A DNA stretch of 64,000 nucleotides from Aphidius gifuensis (taxonomy: Eukaryota > Arthropoda > Insecta > Hymenoptera > Braconidae). This document shows positions 41,246-55,462 of this stretch, piece by piece. The stretch covers positions 18,154,496 through 18,218,495 of the forward strand of contig NC_057789.1 of NCBI RefSeq assembly GCF_014905175.1, given 5' to 3'. Within the stretch, counting starts at the first letter, position 1; each line of letters begins with the position of its first letter. Under the pieces are notes generated by a model. That model did no database searches. It was not told where the DNA came from and worked only from the letters and a program-made list of their open reading frames with translations. The position numbers and the translations under genes are program-made.

Positions 41246-44200
41246 AAAATATACTATTAAAATTAAGATTTCAAAAAAAATCACCTTAAATGCTCTTGGA
41301 GGTCACGCCAGCTGTCACTAGTCAAAAAAACTAGAATTTTCAATCTGTTAAATTATGTGAAAACCATGTTCGAAAAAATTTTTTCCCTAGATACAGAAAA
41401 AAAATATCAAAATTCTTTTCAAAATCAATATTTTGGAAAAGTTTATTTCAAGTGCTATTGGGGATCCCGCCAACTGTTACTAGCCAAAAAAAAAAGAATT
41501 TTAAATGTGTAAACTTTCGTGGAAACCATGTTCGAAATAATTTTTTCCCCTAAACTGGAAAGGAAACTTTGAAACTCTTTTCTAAATAGAGATTTTCAAA
41601 AAGTTTCACTTAAGTGCTATTAGGGATCCCGTCAGATGTCACTAGCCAAAACAACAAAATTTTAAATCTGTAAACTTATTTGGAACTTATGATTAATTTT
41701 TTTTTTCCCTAGGAATAGAAGAAAATATTAAAGTTCTTTTTAAAATCAAAATTTTTAAAAAGTTCGACTCAAGTGCTATTGGTAATCCCACTAGCTGTCG
41801 GTAGCCAAGAAATTAGAATTTTCAATATGTAAACTTCCGTGAAAACCTTGTTCAAAAAATAATTTCCTTAGAATTAGAAAAACATTATTGAAATTCTTTT
41901 CAAAATCGAGATTTTGAAAAAGTTTAACTCAGGTGCTATTACCGATCCCGTCAGCTGACAGTAGCTAAAAAATTAGAATTTTCAATCTGTGAACTTTTGT
42001 GAAAATCATGTTCGAAGGTATTTTTCCTGAAAATAGAAAAAAAATATTAAAATTCTCTTCAACAGCAAGATTTTAAAAAAAGTTCAACTCAAGTACCACT
42101 AGGCAACCCGTCAGCTGTCACTAGCCAAAAAAACAGAATTTTAAATCTGTAAACTTCAGTGAAATCGATGTTCGAAATAACTTTTTCACGAGAAATAGAA
42201 ATAAATAATAAAATTCTTTTCAAAATCAAGATTTTAAAAAAGTTCAACATAAGTGCTATTAAGGATCCCGTCAGCTGTCACAAGCCAAAAAAAAAAAAAA
42301 ATTTACATTCGTAAACTTACTTGGAAACCATGTTTGATATTTTTTTTCCTCTAGAAATAGAAAAAAATATTAAAATTCTTTTTAAAATCAAGATTATTCA
42401 AATGGTTGACTCAAGTGCTCATGGGGATCCCGCCAGTTATCACTAGCAAAAAAAACAGCATTATAAATCTGTAAACTTTCGTGAAAACCATATTCGAAAT
42501 AACTTTTTCACCAGAAATAGAAAAAAATATTAAAATTCTTTTCAAACTCAAGATTTTGAAGAAGTTCAACTCCCTTTAAGGGATCCCGTCAGCTGTCACT
42601 AGCCAAAAAAACAGAATTTTCAATCTGTAAACTTCCGTGGAACCCTTGTTCGAAATAATTTTTTCCTTAGAAATGGAAAAAAAATATTAAAATTCTTTTC
42701 AAAATCAAGATTTTAAAAAAGTTTAACTCAAGAGCTATTCGGGATCCCGTCAGCTGTCACAAACCAAAAAAGCAGGATTTTAAATCTGTAATCTTACATG
42801 GTACTCATGTTTAATATTTTTTTTTTCCCTAGAAATAGAAGAAAATATTAAAATTCTTTTCAAAATCAAGATTTTTTAAAAAGGTCGACTCAAGTGCTAT
42901 TGGAGATCCCGCCAGCTGTCAATAGCCAAAAAATTAGAATTTTGAATCTGTAGATTTTCGTGAAAACCATGTTCGAAAAAATTTTTTCCCTAGATACAGA
43001 AAAAAAATATTAAAATTCTTTCCAAAATCAAGAATTTGACAAAGTTCAAACCAAGTGGTATTGAGAATCCCGCCAGCTGTCACTAGCCAAAACAACAGAA
43101 TTTTAAATGTGTAAACTTTCGTGAAAACCATGTTCGAAATAATTTTCTCCCCCGAACTAAAAAGAAAACTCTAAAATTCTTTTCAAAAAATCAAGATTTT
43201 TAAAAAGTTCGACTCAAGTGCTATTGGGAGTCACGTCAGCTGTCGCCAGCCAAAAAAACAAAATTTTAAATCTGTTAACTTACTTGGAACTTATATTTAG
43301 AATTCTTTTTTTCCCTAGAAATAGTGAAAAATAATAAAATTCTTTTTAAAATCAAGATTTTGAAAAAGTTAAACTCAAGTGCTATTAAGGATCCTGCCAG
43401 TTGTCACTAGCCAAAAAAGCAGAATTATAAATCTGTAAACTTTCTTGAAAACCATATTCGAAATAACTTTTCCACCAGAAATAGAAAAAAATATTAGAAT
43501 TCTTTTCAAAATCAAGATTTTGAAAAAGTTGAACTCCAGATCTATTAGGGATCCCGTCAGCTGTCACTAGCCGAAAAAATAGAATTTCAAATCTGTAAAC
43601 TTACTTGGAACTTATGTTTAGAATATTTTTTTTCCCTAGAAAGAGAGAAAATTATTAAAATTCTTTTTAAAATCAAGATTTTTGAAAAGGTTGACCAAAG
43701 TGCTATTGAGATCACGTCAGCTGTCACTAATAGGAAAACAGAATTGTTAATATGTGAACTTCCGTGAAAACCATGTCCGAAAAAATTTTTTCACTAGAAG
43801 AAAAAAAGTAATTAGAATTCTTCTTAAAATCGAGATTTTGAAAAAGTTCGACTCAAGTGCTATTGGAGATTCCGCCAGCTGTCAGTAGCCAAAAAATTAG
43901 AATTTTCAATCTGTAAACTTTCGTGAAAACCATGTTCGAGATAATTTTCACCCCCGAAGTAAAAAAAAGAAAACTCTAAAATTTTTTTCAAAAAATCAAG
44001 ATTTTGAAAATGTTCGACTCAAGTGCTATTGGGAGTCACGTCAGCTGTCGCCAGCCAAAAAAACAGAATTTTAAATCTGTAAACTTACTTGGAACTCATG
44101 TTTAATATTTTTTTTTCCCTAGAAATAGGAGAAAGTTCGACTCAAGTGCTATTGGTAATCCCACCAGCTGTCGGTAGCCAAGAAATTAAAATTTTCAATA

Positions 44201-46475
44201 TGTAAACTTCCGCGAAAACCTTGTTCAAAATAATTTTTTCCTTAGAATTAAAAAAAAATTATCGAAATTCTTTTCAAAATCGAGATTTTGAAAAAGTTCA
44301 ACTCAGGTGCTATTACTGATCCCGTCAGCTGACAGTAGCTCAAAAATTAGAATTTTCTATCCGTGAACTTTTGTGAGAATCATGTTCGAAGGTATTTTTC
44401 CTGAAAATAGAAAAAAAATATTAAAATTCTCTTCAACAGCAAGATTTTAAAAAAAGTTCAACTCAAGTACTACTAGGCAACCCGTCAGCTGTCACTAGCC
44501 AAAAAAACAGAATTTTAAATCTGTAAACTTCAGTGAAATCGATGTTCGAAATAACTTTTTCACGAGAAATAGAAATAAATAATAAAATTCTTTTCAAAAT
44601 CAAGATTTTACAAAAGTTCAACATAAGTGCTATTAAGGATCCCGTCAGCTGTCACAAGCCAAAAAAAAAAAAAAATTTACATTCGTAAACTTACTTGGAA
44701 ACCATGTTTGATATTTTTTTTCCTCTAGAAATAGAAAAAAATATTAAAATTCTTTTTAAAATCAAGATTATTCAAATGGTTGACTCAAGTGCTCATGGGG
44801 ATCCCGCCAGTTATCACTAGCAAAAAAAACAGCATTATAAATCTGTAAACTTTCGTGAAAACTATGTTCGAAATAATTTTTTCACTAGAAATAAAAAAAA
44901 ATTAATAAAATTTATTTTAAAATTAAGATTTCGAAATAAAAAAAACCTCAAATGCTCTTTGGGGTCACGCCAGCTGTCCTATTCAAAAAAACTAGAATTT
45001 TCAATCTGTAAATTTTCGTGAAAACCATGTTCGAAAAAATTTTTTCCCTAGATACAGAAAAAAAATATTAAAATTCTTTTCAAAATCAAGATTTTGAAGA
45101 AGTTCGACCCAAGTGCTATTGGGGGTCACGTCAGCAGTCGCCCGCCAAAAAACAGAACTTCAAATCTGTAAACTTTCGTGGAAACCATGTTCGAAATAAT
45201 TTTTTTCCTAGAAATAGAAAAAAAATATCAAAATTCTTTTCAAAATCACGATTTTGAAAAAGCTCAACTCAAGTGCTATTAGTGATCCCGCCAGCTGTCA
45301 GTAGCCGAAAAATTATAATTTTGAATCTGTACACCTTTGTGGAAATCATGTCCGAAATACTTTTTCCCCTAGAAATAGAAAAAAAATATTAAAATTCTGT
45401 TCGAAATCAAGATTTTGATAAAATTCGACTCAAGTGCTATTTGGGGTCACGAGAGCAGTCGCCAGCCAAGGAAACAGAATTTTGAATCTGTAAAATTTCG
45501 TGAATACCATGTTTGAAATAATTTTGGAACTAGAAATAGAAACAAAACTTAAAAATTCTTTTCGAAATGAAGATTTTGATGAAGTTCGACTCAAGTGCTA
45601 TTAGGGGTCACGTCAGCTGTCGCAAGCTAAAAAAACAGAATTTCAAATCTGTAAACTTACTTGGAACTCATGTTTAATAATGTTTTTTTCCTCTAGAAAT
45701 AGAATAAAATAAAATTCTTTTAAAATCAAGATTTTTGAAAAGGTCAACTCAAGTGCTATTGGGGAATCCTGCCAGCAGATTTAAAATATTCAATCTGTAA
45801 ACTTCCGTGAAAACCATGTTCGATATTTTTCCTAGAAATAGAAAAAAAATATTGAAATTCTATTCAAAATAAAGATTTTACAAAAATTTAACTCAAGTGC
45901 TATTAGGGATCGCGTCAGCTGTCACTATCCAAAAAAAACAAAATTTTGAATCTGTAAACTTACTTGGAACTAATGGTTAATAGTTTTTTTTCCCTAGAAA
46001 TAGAAGAAAATATTAAAATTCTTTTTAAAATCAAAATTCTTAAAAAGGTCAACTTAAGTGCTGGATTCCGCCAGCTGTCAGTAGCCAAAAAGTAGAATTT
46101 TAAATCTGTAAACTTTCGTGAAAACCATGTTCGAAAAATTTTTCCCTAGATACAGAAAAAAATTTAAAATTCTTTTCAAAATCACGATTTTGAAAAGTTC
46201 AACTCATGTGCTATTGAGGGATCCGCCAGCTGTCGAAAAAAAAAATTTTTGAATCTGCTTCAGTGAAAACCATGTTCGAATTTATTTTTTTTTTCTAGAT
46301 CAGAAAAAAATATCAAAATTCTTATCAAATTGAGATTTTGACAAAGTTCTCTAAAGTGCTATCAGGGATCCCGCCAGCTGTCACAAGCCATAAAATCAAA
46401 ATATTCAATCTGTAAACTTTCGTGAAAACTATGTTCGAAATAATTTTTCACTAGAAATAGCAAAATTGATAAAAT

Positions 46476-46752
46476 TTTTTTTGACACTCTGTTTGTAAAA
46501 CGCCATTACGCTCTAATATAGTGCCCTAAAAAATACTTTTACGCACGATTTTTTAACAAACTTCGTGCGTGAAAGTATCTCACTATATTATTTTTCAAAT
46601 AACGTCCTATTAAACCTTTCCAAAAATATTGTATATACTCGTACGTGAAGAAGGTGATCCTCACGACTTTGAAAAAGTCGCCTTCGGCGTTGTCAACTCC
46701 TGGTGACTCGTATTGACACCTTCAAAAATCATGCAAGAATCACTACTTCGTA
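46476..46752. mobile_element. Palindromic MITE-like insertion in the satellite, copy 2
   Basis: Same insertion and same neighbouring monomers as at 40938-41245, but 31 bases shorter through many scattered one- to few-base losses (for example the CACGTACTAG before TTATATAAAATA is reduced to CGTAG), so its palindromes are damaged. It lies inside a duplicated block of about 1.9 kb (39270-41260 against 44870-46790). Confidence 0.8.
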
Positions 46753-49700
46753 GTTATATAAAATATACTATTAAAATTAAGATTTCAAAAAATCACCTCA
46801 AATGCTCTTGGAGGTCACGCCAGCTGTCACTAGTCAAAAAACTAGAATTTTCAATCTGTAAATTATGTGAAAACCATGTTCGAAAAAATTTTTCCTAGAT
46901 ACAGAAAAAAATATAAAATTCTTTTCAAAATCAAGATTTTGAAAAGTTTATTTCAAGGGCTATTGGGGATCCCGCTAGCTGTCACTAGCCAAAGAATTTT
47001 AAATGTGTAAACTTTCGTGGAAACCATGTTCGAAATAATTTTTTCCCCTAAACTGGAAAGGAAACTTTGAAACTCTTTTCTAAATAGAGATTTTCAAAAA
47101 GTTTCACTTAAGTGCTATTAGGGATCCCGTCAGATGTCACTAGCCAAAACAACAAAATTTTAAATCTGTAAACTTATTTGGAACTTATGATTAATTTTTT
47201 TTTTCCCTAGGAATAGAAGAAAATATTAAAATTCTTTTTAAAATCAAAATTCTTAAAAAGGTCGACTTAAGTGCTATTGGAGATCCCGCCAGCTGTCAAT
47301 GGCCAAAAAATTAGAATTTTCAATCTGTAAACTTTCGTAAATACCTCGTTCGAAATAATTTTTTCCGTAGAAATAGAAAAAAAATATTAAAATTCTTTTT
47401 AAAATCAAGAGTTCTACTTAAGTGGTATTGGGGTTGACGTCAACTGTCGCCAGCTAAAAAAACAGAATTTTAAATCTGTAAACTTACTTGGAACTCATGT
47501 TTAATATTTTTTTTTCCCTAGAAATAGGAGAAAATATTAAAGTTCTTTTTAAAATCAAAATTTTTAAAAAGTTCGACTCAAGTGCTATTGGTAATCCCAC
47601 TAGCTGTCGGTAGCCAAGAAATTAGAATTTTCAATATGTACACTTCCGTGAAAACCTTGTTAAAAATAATTTTTTCCTTAGAATTAGAAAAACATTATTG
47701 AAATTCTTTTCAAAATCAAGATTTTGAAAAAGTTGAACTCCAGATCTATTACTGATCCCGTCAGCTGACAGTAGCTAAAAAATTAGAATTTTCTATCCGT
47801 GAACTTTTGTGAGAATCATGTTCGAAGGTATTTTTCCTGAAAATAGAAAAAAAATATTAAAATTCTCTTCAACAGCAAGATTTTAAAAAAAGTTCAACTC
47901 AAGTACTACTAGGCAACCCGTCAGCTGTCACTAGCCAAAAAAACAGAATTTTAAATCTGTAAACTTCAGTGAAATCGATGTTCGAAATAACTTTTTCACG
48001 AGAAATAGAAATAAATAATAAAATTCTTTTCAAAATCAAGATTTTACAAAAGTTCAACATAAGTGCTATTAAGGATCCCGTCAGCTGTCACAAGCCAAAA
48101 AAAAAAAAAAATTTACATTCGTAAACTTACTTGGAAACCATGTTTGATATTTTTTTTCCTCTAGAAATAAAAAAAATATTAAAATTCTTTTTAAAATCAA
48201 GATTATTCAAATGAATTTGACTCAAATGCTCATACTAGGGATCCCGCCAGTTATCACTAGCAAAAAAAACAGCATTATAAATCTGTAAACTTTCGTGAAA
48301 ACCATATTCGAAATAACTTTTTCACCAGAAATAGAAAAAAATATTAAAATTCTTTTCAAACTCAAGATTTTGAAGGAGTTCAACTCCCTTTAAGGGATCC
48401 CGTCAGCTGTCACTAGCCAAAAAAACAGAATTTTCAATCTGTAAACTTCCGTGGAACCCTTGTTCGAAATAATTTTTTCCTTAGAAATGGAAAAAAAATA
48501 TTAAAGTTCTTTTCAAAATCAAGATTTTAAAAAAGTTTAACTCAAGCTATTCGGGATCCCGTCAGCTGTCACAAACCAAAAAAGCAGGATTTTAAATCTG
48601 TAATCTTACATGGTACTCATGTTTAATATTTTTTTTTTCCCTAGAAATAGAAGAAAATATTAAAATTCTTTTCAAAATCAAGATTTTTTAAAAAGGTCGA
48701 CTCAAGTGCTATTGGAGATCCCGCCAGCTGTCAGTAGCCAAAAAATTAGAATTTTGAATCTGTAGATTTTCGTGAAAACCATGTTCGAAAAAATTTTTTC
48801 CCTAGATACAGAAAAAAAATATTAAAATTCTTTCCAAAATCAAGAATTTGACAAAGTTCAAACCAAGTGGTATTGAGAATCCCGCCAGCTGTCACTAGCC
48901 AAAACAACAGAATTTTAAATCTGTTAACTTACTTGGAACTTATATTTAGAATTCTTTTTTTCCCTAGAAATAGTGAAAAATATTAAAATTCCTTTTAAAA
49001 TCAAGATTTTGAAAAAGTTAAACTCAAGTGCTGTTGGGGATCCTGCCAGTTGTCACTAGCCAAAAAAGCAGAATTATAAATCTGTAAACTTTCTTGAAAA
49101 CCATATTCGAAATAACTTTTCCACCAGAAATAGAAAAAAATATTAAAATTCTTTTCAAAATCAAGATTTTGAAAAAGTTGAACTCCAGATCTATCAGGGA
49201 TCCCGTCAGCTGTCACTAGCCAAAAAAACCGAATTTTAAATCTGTAAACTTACTTGGAACTTATGTTTAGAATTTTTTTTTTCCCTAGAAATAAAGACAA
49301 TTATTAAAATTCTTTTTAAAATCAAGATTTTTGAAAAGGTTGACCCGAGTGCTTTTGAGATCACGTCAGCTGTCACTAATAGAAAAACAGAATTGTAAAT
49401 CTGTGAACTTCTGTGAAAACCATGTTCGAAAAAATTTTTTCACTAGAAGAAAAAAAATAATTAGAATTCTTCTTAAAATCGAGATTTTGAAAAAGTTCGA
49501 CTCAAGTGCTATTACCGATCCCGTCAGCTGACAGTAGCTAAAAAATTAGAATTTTCAATCTGTGAACTATTGTGAAAATCATGTTCGAAGGTATTTTTCC
49601 TGAAAATAGAAAAAAAATATTAAAATTCTCTTCAACAGCAAGATTTTGAAAAAAGTTCAACTCAAGTGCCAGTAGGGAACCCGTCAGCTGTCACTAACCA

Positions 49701-52700
49701 AAAAAACAGAATTTTAAATCTGTAAACTTCAGTGAAATCGATGTTCGAAATAACTTTTTCACGAGAAATAGAAATAAATAATAAAATTCTTTTCAAAATC
49801 AAAATTTTAAAAAAGTTCAACATAAGTGCTATTAAGGATCCCGTCAGCTGTCACGAGCCAAAAAAAAAAAAAAATTTACATTCGTAAACTTACTTGGAAA
49901 CCATGTTTGATATTTTTTTTCCTCTAGAAATAGAAAAAAATATTAAAATTCTTTTTAAAATCAAGATTATTCAAATGGTTGACTCAAGTGCTCATGGGGA
50001 TTTCGCCAGTTATCACTAGCAAAAAAAACAGCATTATAAATCTGTAAACTTTCGTGAAAACCATATTCGAAATAACTTTTTCACCAGAAATAGGAAAAAA
50101 AAAATTAAAATTCTTTTCAAACTCAAGATTTTGAAGAAGTTCAACTCCCTTTAAGGGATCCCGTCAGCTGTCACTAGCCAAAACAACAGAATTTTAAATG
50201 TGTAAACTTTCGTGAAAACCATGTTCGAGATAATTTTCACCCCCGAACTGAGAAGGAAACTCTAAAATTCTTTTCAAAAAATCGAGATTTTGAAAAAGTT
50301 CAACTCAGGTGCTATTACCGATCCCGTCAGCTGACAGTAGCTAAAAAATTAGAATTTTCAATCTGTGAACTTTTGTGAAAATCATGTTCGAAGGTATTTT
50401 TCCTGAAAATAGAAAAAAAATATTAAAATTCTCTTCAACAGCAAGATTTTGAAAAAAGTTCATCTCAAGTGCCAGTAGGGAACCCGTCAGCTGTCACTAG
50501 CCAAAAAAACAGAATTTTAAATCTGTAAACTTTCGTGAAAACCATATTCGAAATAACTTTTTCACCAGAAATAGAAAAAAATATTAAAATTCTTTTCAAC
50601 CTCAAGATTTTGAAGAAGTTCAACTCCTTTTAAGGGATCCCGTCAGCTGTCACTAGCCAAAAAAACAGAATTTTAAATGTGTAAACTTCCGTGAAAACCA
50701 TGTTTGAGATAATTTTCACCCCCGAACTGGAAAGAAAACTCTAAAATTCTTTTCAAAAAATCAAGATTTTGAAAATGTTCGACTCAAGTGCTATTGGGAG
50801 TCACGTCAGCTGTCGCCAGCCAAAAAAACAAAATTTTAAATCTGTTAACTTACTTGGAACTTATGTTTAGAATTCTTTTTTTCCCTAGAAATAGTGAAAA
50901 ATATTAAAATTCTTTTTAAAATCAAGATTTTGAAAAAGTTAAACTCAAGTGCTATTGGGGATCCTGCCAGTTGTCACTAGCCAAAAAAGCAGAATTATAA
51001 ATCTGTAAACTTTCTTGAAAACCATATTCGAAATAATTTTTCCACCAGAAATAGAAAGAAATATTAAAATTCTTTTCAAAATCAAGATTTTGAAAAAGTT
51101 GAACTCCAGATCTATTAGGGATCCCGTCAGCTGTCACTAGCCAAAAAAACAGAATTTTAAATCTGTAAACTTACTTGGAACTTATGTTTAGAATTTTTTT
51201 TTTCCCTAGAAATAGAGAAAATTATTAAAATTCTTTTTAAAATCAAGATTTTTGAAAAGGTTGACCCAAGTGCTATTGAGATCACGTCAGCTGTCACTAA
51301 TAGAAAAACAGAATTGTAAATCTGTGAACTTCCGTGAAAACCATGTTCGAAAAAATTTCTTCCTTAGAAATAGAAAAAAAATATTAAAATTCTTTTTAAA
51401 TCTGTAAACTTACTTGGAACTCATGTTTAATATTTTTTTTTCCCTAGAAATAGGAGAAAATATTAAAGTTCTTTTTAAAATCAAAATTTTTAAAAAGTTC
51501 GACTCAAGTGCTATTGGTAATCCCACTAGCTGTCGGTAGCCAAGAAATTAGAATTTTCAATATGTAAACTTCCGTGAAAACCTTGTTCAAAATAATTTTT
51601 TCCTTAGAATTAGAAAAACATTATTGAAATTCTTTTCAAAATCGAGATTTTGAAAAAGTTTAACTCAGGTGCTATTACCGATCCCGTCAGCTGACAGTAG
51701 CTAAAAAATTAGAATTTTCAATCTGTGAACTTTTGTGAAAATCATGTTCGAAGGTATTTTTCCTGAAAATAGAAAAAAAATATTAAAATTCTCTTCAACA
51801 GCAAGATTTTAAAAAAAGTTCAACTCAAGTACCACTAGGCAACCCGTCAGCTGTCACTAGCCAAAAAAACAGAATTTTAAATCTGTAAACTTCAGTGAAA
51901 TCGATGTTCGAAATAACTTTTTCACGAGAAATAGAAATAAATAATAAAATTCTTTTCAAAATCAAGATTTTAAAAAAGTTCAACATAAGTGCTATTAAGG
52001 ATCCCGTCAGCTGTCACGAGCCAAAAAAAAAAAAAAAATTTACATTCGTAAACTTACTTGGAAACCATGTTTGATATTTTTTTTCCTCTAGAAATAGAAA
52101 AAAATATTAAAATTCTTTTTAAAATCAAGATTATTCAAATGGTTGACTCAAGTGCTCATGGGGATTTCGCCAGTTATCACTAGCAAAAAAAACAGCATTA
52201 TGAATCTGTAAACTTTCGTGAAAACCATATTCGAAATAACTTTTTCACCAGAAATAGAAAAAAATATTAAAATTCTTTTCAAACTCAAAATTTTAAAGAA
52301 GTTCAACTCACTTTAAGGGATTCCGTCAGCTGTCACTAGCCAAAAAAACAGAATTTTCAATCTGTAAACTTCCGTGGAACCCTTGTTCGAAATAATTTTT
52401 TCCTTAGAAATGGAAAAAAAATATTAAAATTCTTTTCAAAATCAAGATTTTGAAAAAGTTTAACTCAAGAGCTATTTGGGATCCCGCCAGCGGTCACTAG
52501 CCAAAACAACAGAATTTTAAATGGGTAAACTTCCGTGAAAACCATGTTCGAGATAATTTTCACCCCCGAACTGAAAAGAAAACTCTAAAATTCTTTTCAA
52601 AAAATCAAGATTTTGAAAATGTTCGACTCAAGTGCTATTGGGAGTCACGTCAGCTGTCGCCAGCCAAAAAAACAAAATTTTAAATCTGTTAACTTACTTG

Positions 52701-55462
52701 GAACTTATGTTTAGAATTCTTTTTTTCCCTAGAAATAGTGAAAAATATTAAAATTCTTTTTAAAATCAAGATTTTGAAAAAGTTAAACTCAAGTGCTATT
52801 GGGGATCCTGCCAGTTGTCACTAGCCAAAAAAGCAGAATTATAAATCTGTAAACTTTCTTGAAAACCATATTCGAAATAATTTTTCCACCAGAAATAGAA
52901 AGAAATATTAAAATTCTTTTCAAAATCAAGATTTTGAAAAAGTTGAACTCCAGATCTATTAGGGATCCCGTCAGCTGTCACTAGCCAAAAAAACAGAATT
53001 TTAAATCTGTAAACTTACTTGGAACTTATGTTTAGAATTTTTTTTTCCCTAGAAATAGAGAAAATTATTAAAATTCTTTTTAAAATCAAGATTTTTGAAA
53101 AGGTTGACCCAAGTGCTATTGAGATCACGTCAGCTGTCACTAATAGAAAAACAGAATTGTAAATCTGTGAACTTCCGTGAAAACCATGTTCGAAAAAATT
53201 TTTTCACTAGAAGAAAAAAAATAATTAGAATTCTTCTTAAAATCGAGATTTTGAAAAAGTTCGACTCAAGTGCTATTGGAGATTCCGCCAGCTGTCACTA
53301 GCCAAAACAACAGAATTTTAAATGTGTAAACTTTCGTGAAAACCATGTTCGAGATAATTTTCAGCCCCGAACTGAAAAGGAAACTCTAAAATTCTTTTCA
53401 AAAAATCGAGATTTTGAAAAAGTTCAACTCAGGTGCTATTACCGATCCCGTCAGCTGACAGTAGCTAAAAAATTAGAATTTTCAATCTGTGAACTTTTGT
53501 GAAAATCATGTTCGAAGGTATTTTTCCTGAAAATAGAAAAAAAATATTAAAATTCTCTTCAACAGCAAGATTTTGAAAAAAGTTCAACTCAAGTGCCAGT
53601 AGGGAACCTGTCAGCTGTCACTAGCCAAAAAAACAGAATTTTAAATCTGTAAACTTCAGTGAAATCGATGTTCGAAATAACTTTTTCACGAGAAATAGAA
53701 ATAAATAATAAAATTCTTTTCAAAATCAAGATTTTAAAAAAGTTCAACATAAGTGCTATTGAGGATCCCGTCAGCTGTCACGAGCCAAAAAAAAAAAAAA
53801 AATTTACATTCGTAAACTTACTTGGAAACCATGTTTGATATTTTTTTTCCTCTAGAAATAGAAAAAAATATTAAAATTCTTTTTAAAATCAAGATTATTC
53901 AAATGGTTGACTCAAGTGCTCATGGGGATGTCGCCAGTTATCACTAGCAAAAAAAACAGCATTATAAATCTGTAAACTTTCGTGAAAACCATATTCGAAA
54001 TAACTTTTTCACCAGAAATAGAAAAAAATATTAAAATTCTTTTCAAACTCAAGATTTTGAAGAAGTTCAACTCCCTTTAAGGGATCCCGTCAGCTGTCAC
54101 TAGCCAAAACAACAGAATTTTAAATGTGTAAACTTTCGTGAAAACCATGTTCGAGATAATTTTCACCCCCAAACTGAAAAGAAAACTCTAAAATTCTTTT
54201 CAAAAAATCAAGATTTTGAAAATGTTCTACTCAAGTGCTATTGGGAGTCACGTCAGCTGTCGCCAGCCAAAAAAACAGAATTTTAAATCTGTTAACTTAC
54301 TTGGAACTTATGTTTAGAATTTTTTTTTTCCCTAGAAATAGAGAAAATTATTAAAATTCTTATTAAAATCAAGATTTTTGAAAAGGTTGACCCAAGTGCT
54401 ATTGAGATCACGTCAGCTGTCACTAATAGAAAAACAGAATTGTAAATCTGTGAACTTCCGTGAAAACCATGTTCGAGAAAATTTTTTCACCAGAAGAAAA
54501 AAAATAATTAGAATTCTTCTTAAAATCGAGATTTTGAAAAAGTTCGACTCAAGTGCTATTGGAGATTCCGCCAGCTGTCAGTAGCCAAAAAATTAGAATT
54601 TTCAATCTGTAAACTTTCGGGAAAACCATGTTCGAGATAATTTTCACCCCCGAACTGAGAAGAAAACTCTAAAATTCTTTTCAAAAAATCAAGATTTTGA
54701 AAATGTTCGACTCAAGTGCTATTGGGAGTCACGTCAGCTGTCGCCAGCCAAAAAAACAGAATTTTAAATCTGTTAACTTACTTGGAACTTATGTTTAATA
54801 TTTTTTTTTCCGTAGAAATAGAAAAAAATTATTGAAATTCTTTTCAAAATCGAGATTTTGAAAAAGTTCGACTCCAGATCTATTAGGGATCCCGTCAGCT
54901 GTCACTAGCCAAAAAAACAGAATTTTAAATCTGTAAACTTACTTTGAACTTATGTTTAGAATTTTTTTTTGTGCTATTGGAGATTCCGACAGCTGTCAGT
55001 AGCCAAAAAATTAGAATTTTCAATCTGTATACTTCCGTGAAAACTTTGTTCGAAATAATTTTTTCCTTACAATTAGAAAAAAAATATTGAAATTCTTTTC
55101 AAAATCGAGATTTTGAAAAAGTTCAACTCAGGTGCTATTACCGATCCCGTCAGCTGACAGTAGCTGAAAAATTAGAATTTTCAATCTGTGAACTTTTGTG
55201 AAAATCATGTTCGAAGGTATTTTTCCTGAAAATAGAAAAAAAATATTGAAATTCTCTTCAACAGCAAGATTTTGAAAAAAGTTCAACTCAAGTGCCACTA
55301 GGGAACCCGTCAGCTGTCACTAGCCAAAAAAACAGAATTTTAAATCTGTAAACTTCAGTGAAATCGATGTTCGAAATAACTTTTTCACTAGAAATAGAAA
55401 TAAATAATAAAATTCTTTTCAAAATCAAGATTTTTCGAAAAGGTCGACTCAAGTGCTATTGG

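Larger units (their letters stand above)
39190..55462. repeat. 161-bp satellite array, roughly 100 monomers, with higher-order structure
   Basis: The landmark CAAGTGCTATT is at 39531, 39691, 39852 and 40016 and onward every ~160 bp. Typical monomer blocks: GTCAGCTGTCACTAGCCAAA, ACAGAATTTTAAATCTGTAA, ACTTWCKTGRAAACCATGTT, TCCCTAGAAATAGAAAAAAA, TATTAAAATTCTTTTCAAAA, TCAAGATTTTGAAAAAGTTC. Variant monomers recur as ordered blocks: the ATTTACATTCGTAAACTTAC variant is at 42301, 44675, 48111, 49874, 52038 and 53802 (spacings 2374, 3436, 1763, 2164, 1764). Short frames of 60-70 codons repeat here with the satellite and are not genes. A nested palindromic insertion appears twice (40938 and 46476) because its surrounding block was duplicated. 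Confidence 0.95.

Noticed and set aside
43385..54584. Recurring 60-71-codon frames in the 161-bp satellite
   Set aside because: They repeat with the satellite monomers and vary with single-base changes; no gene signal.
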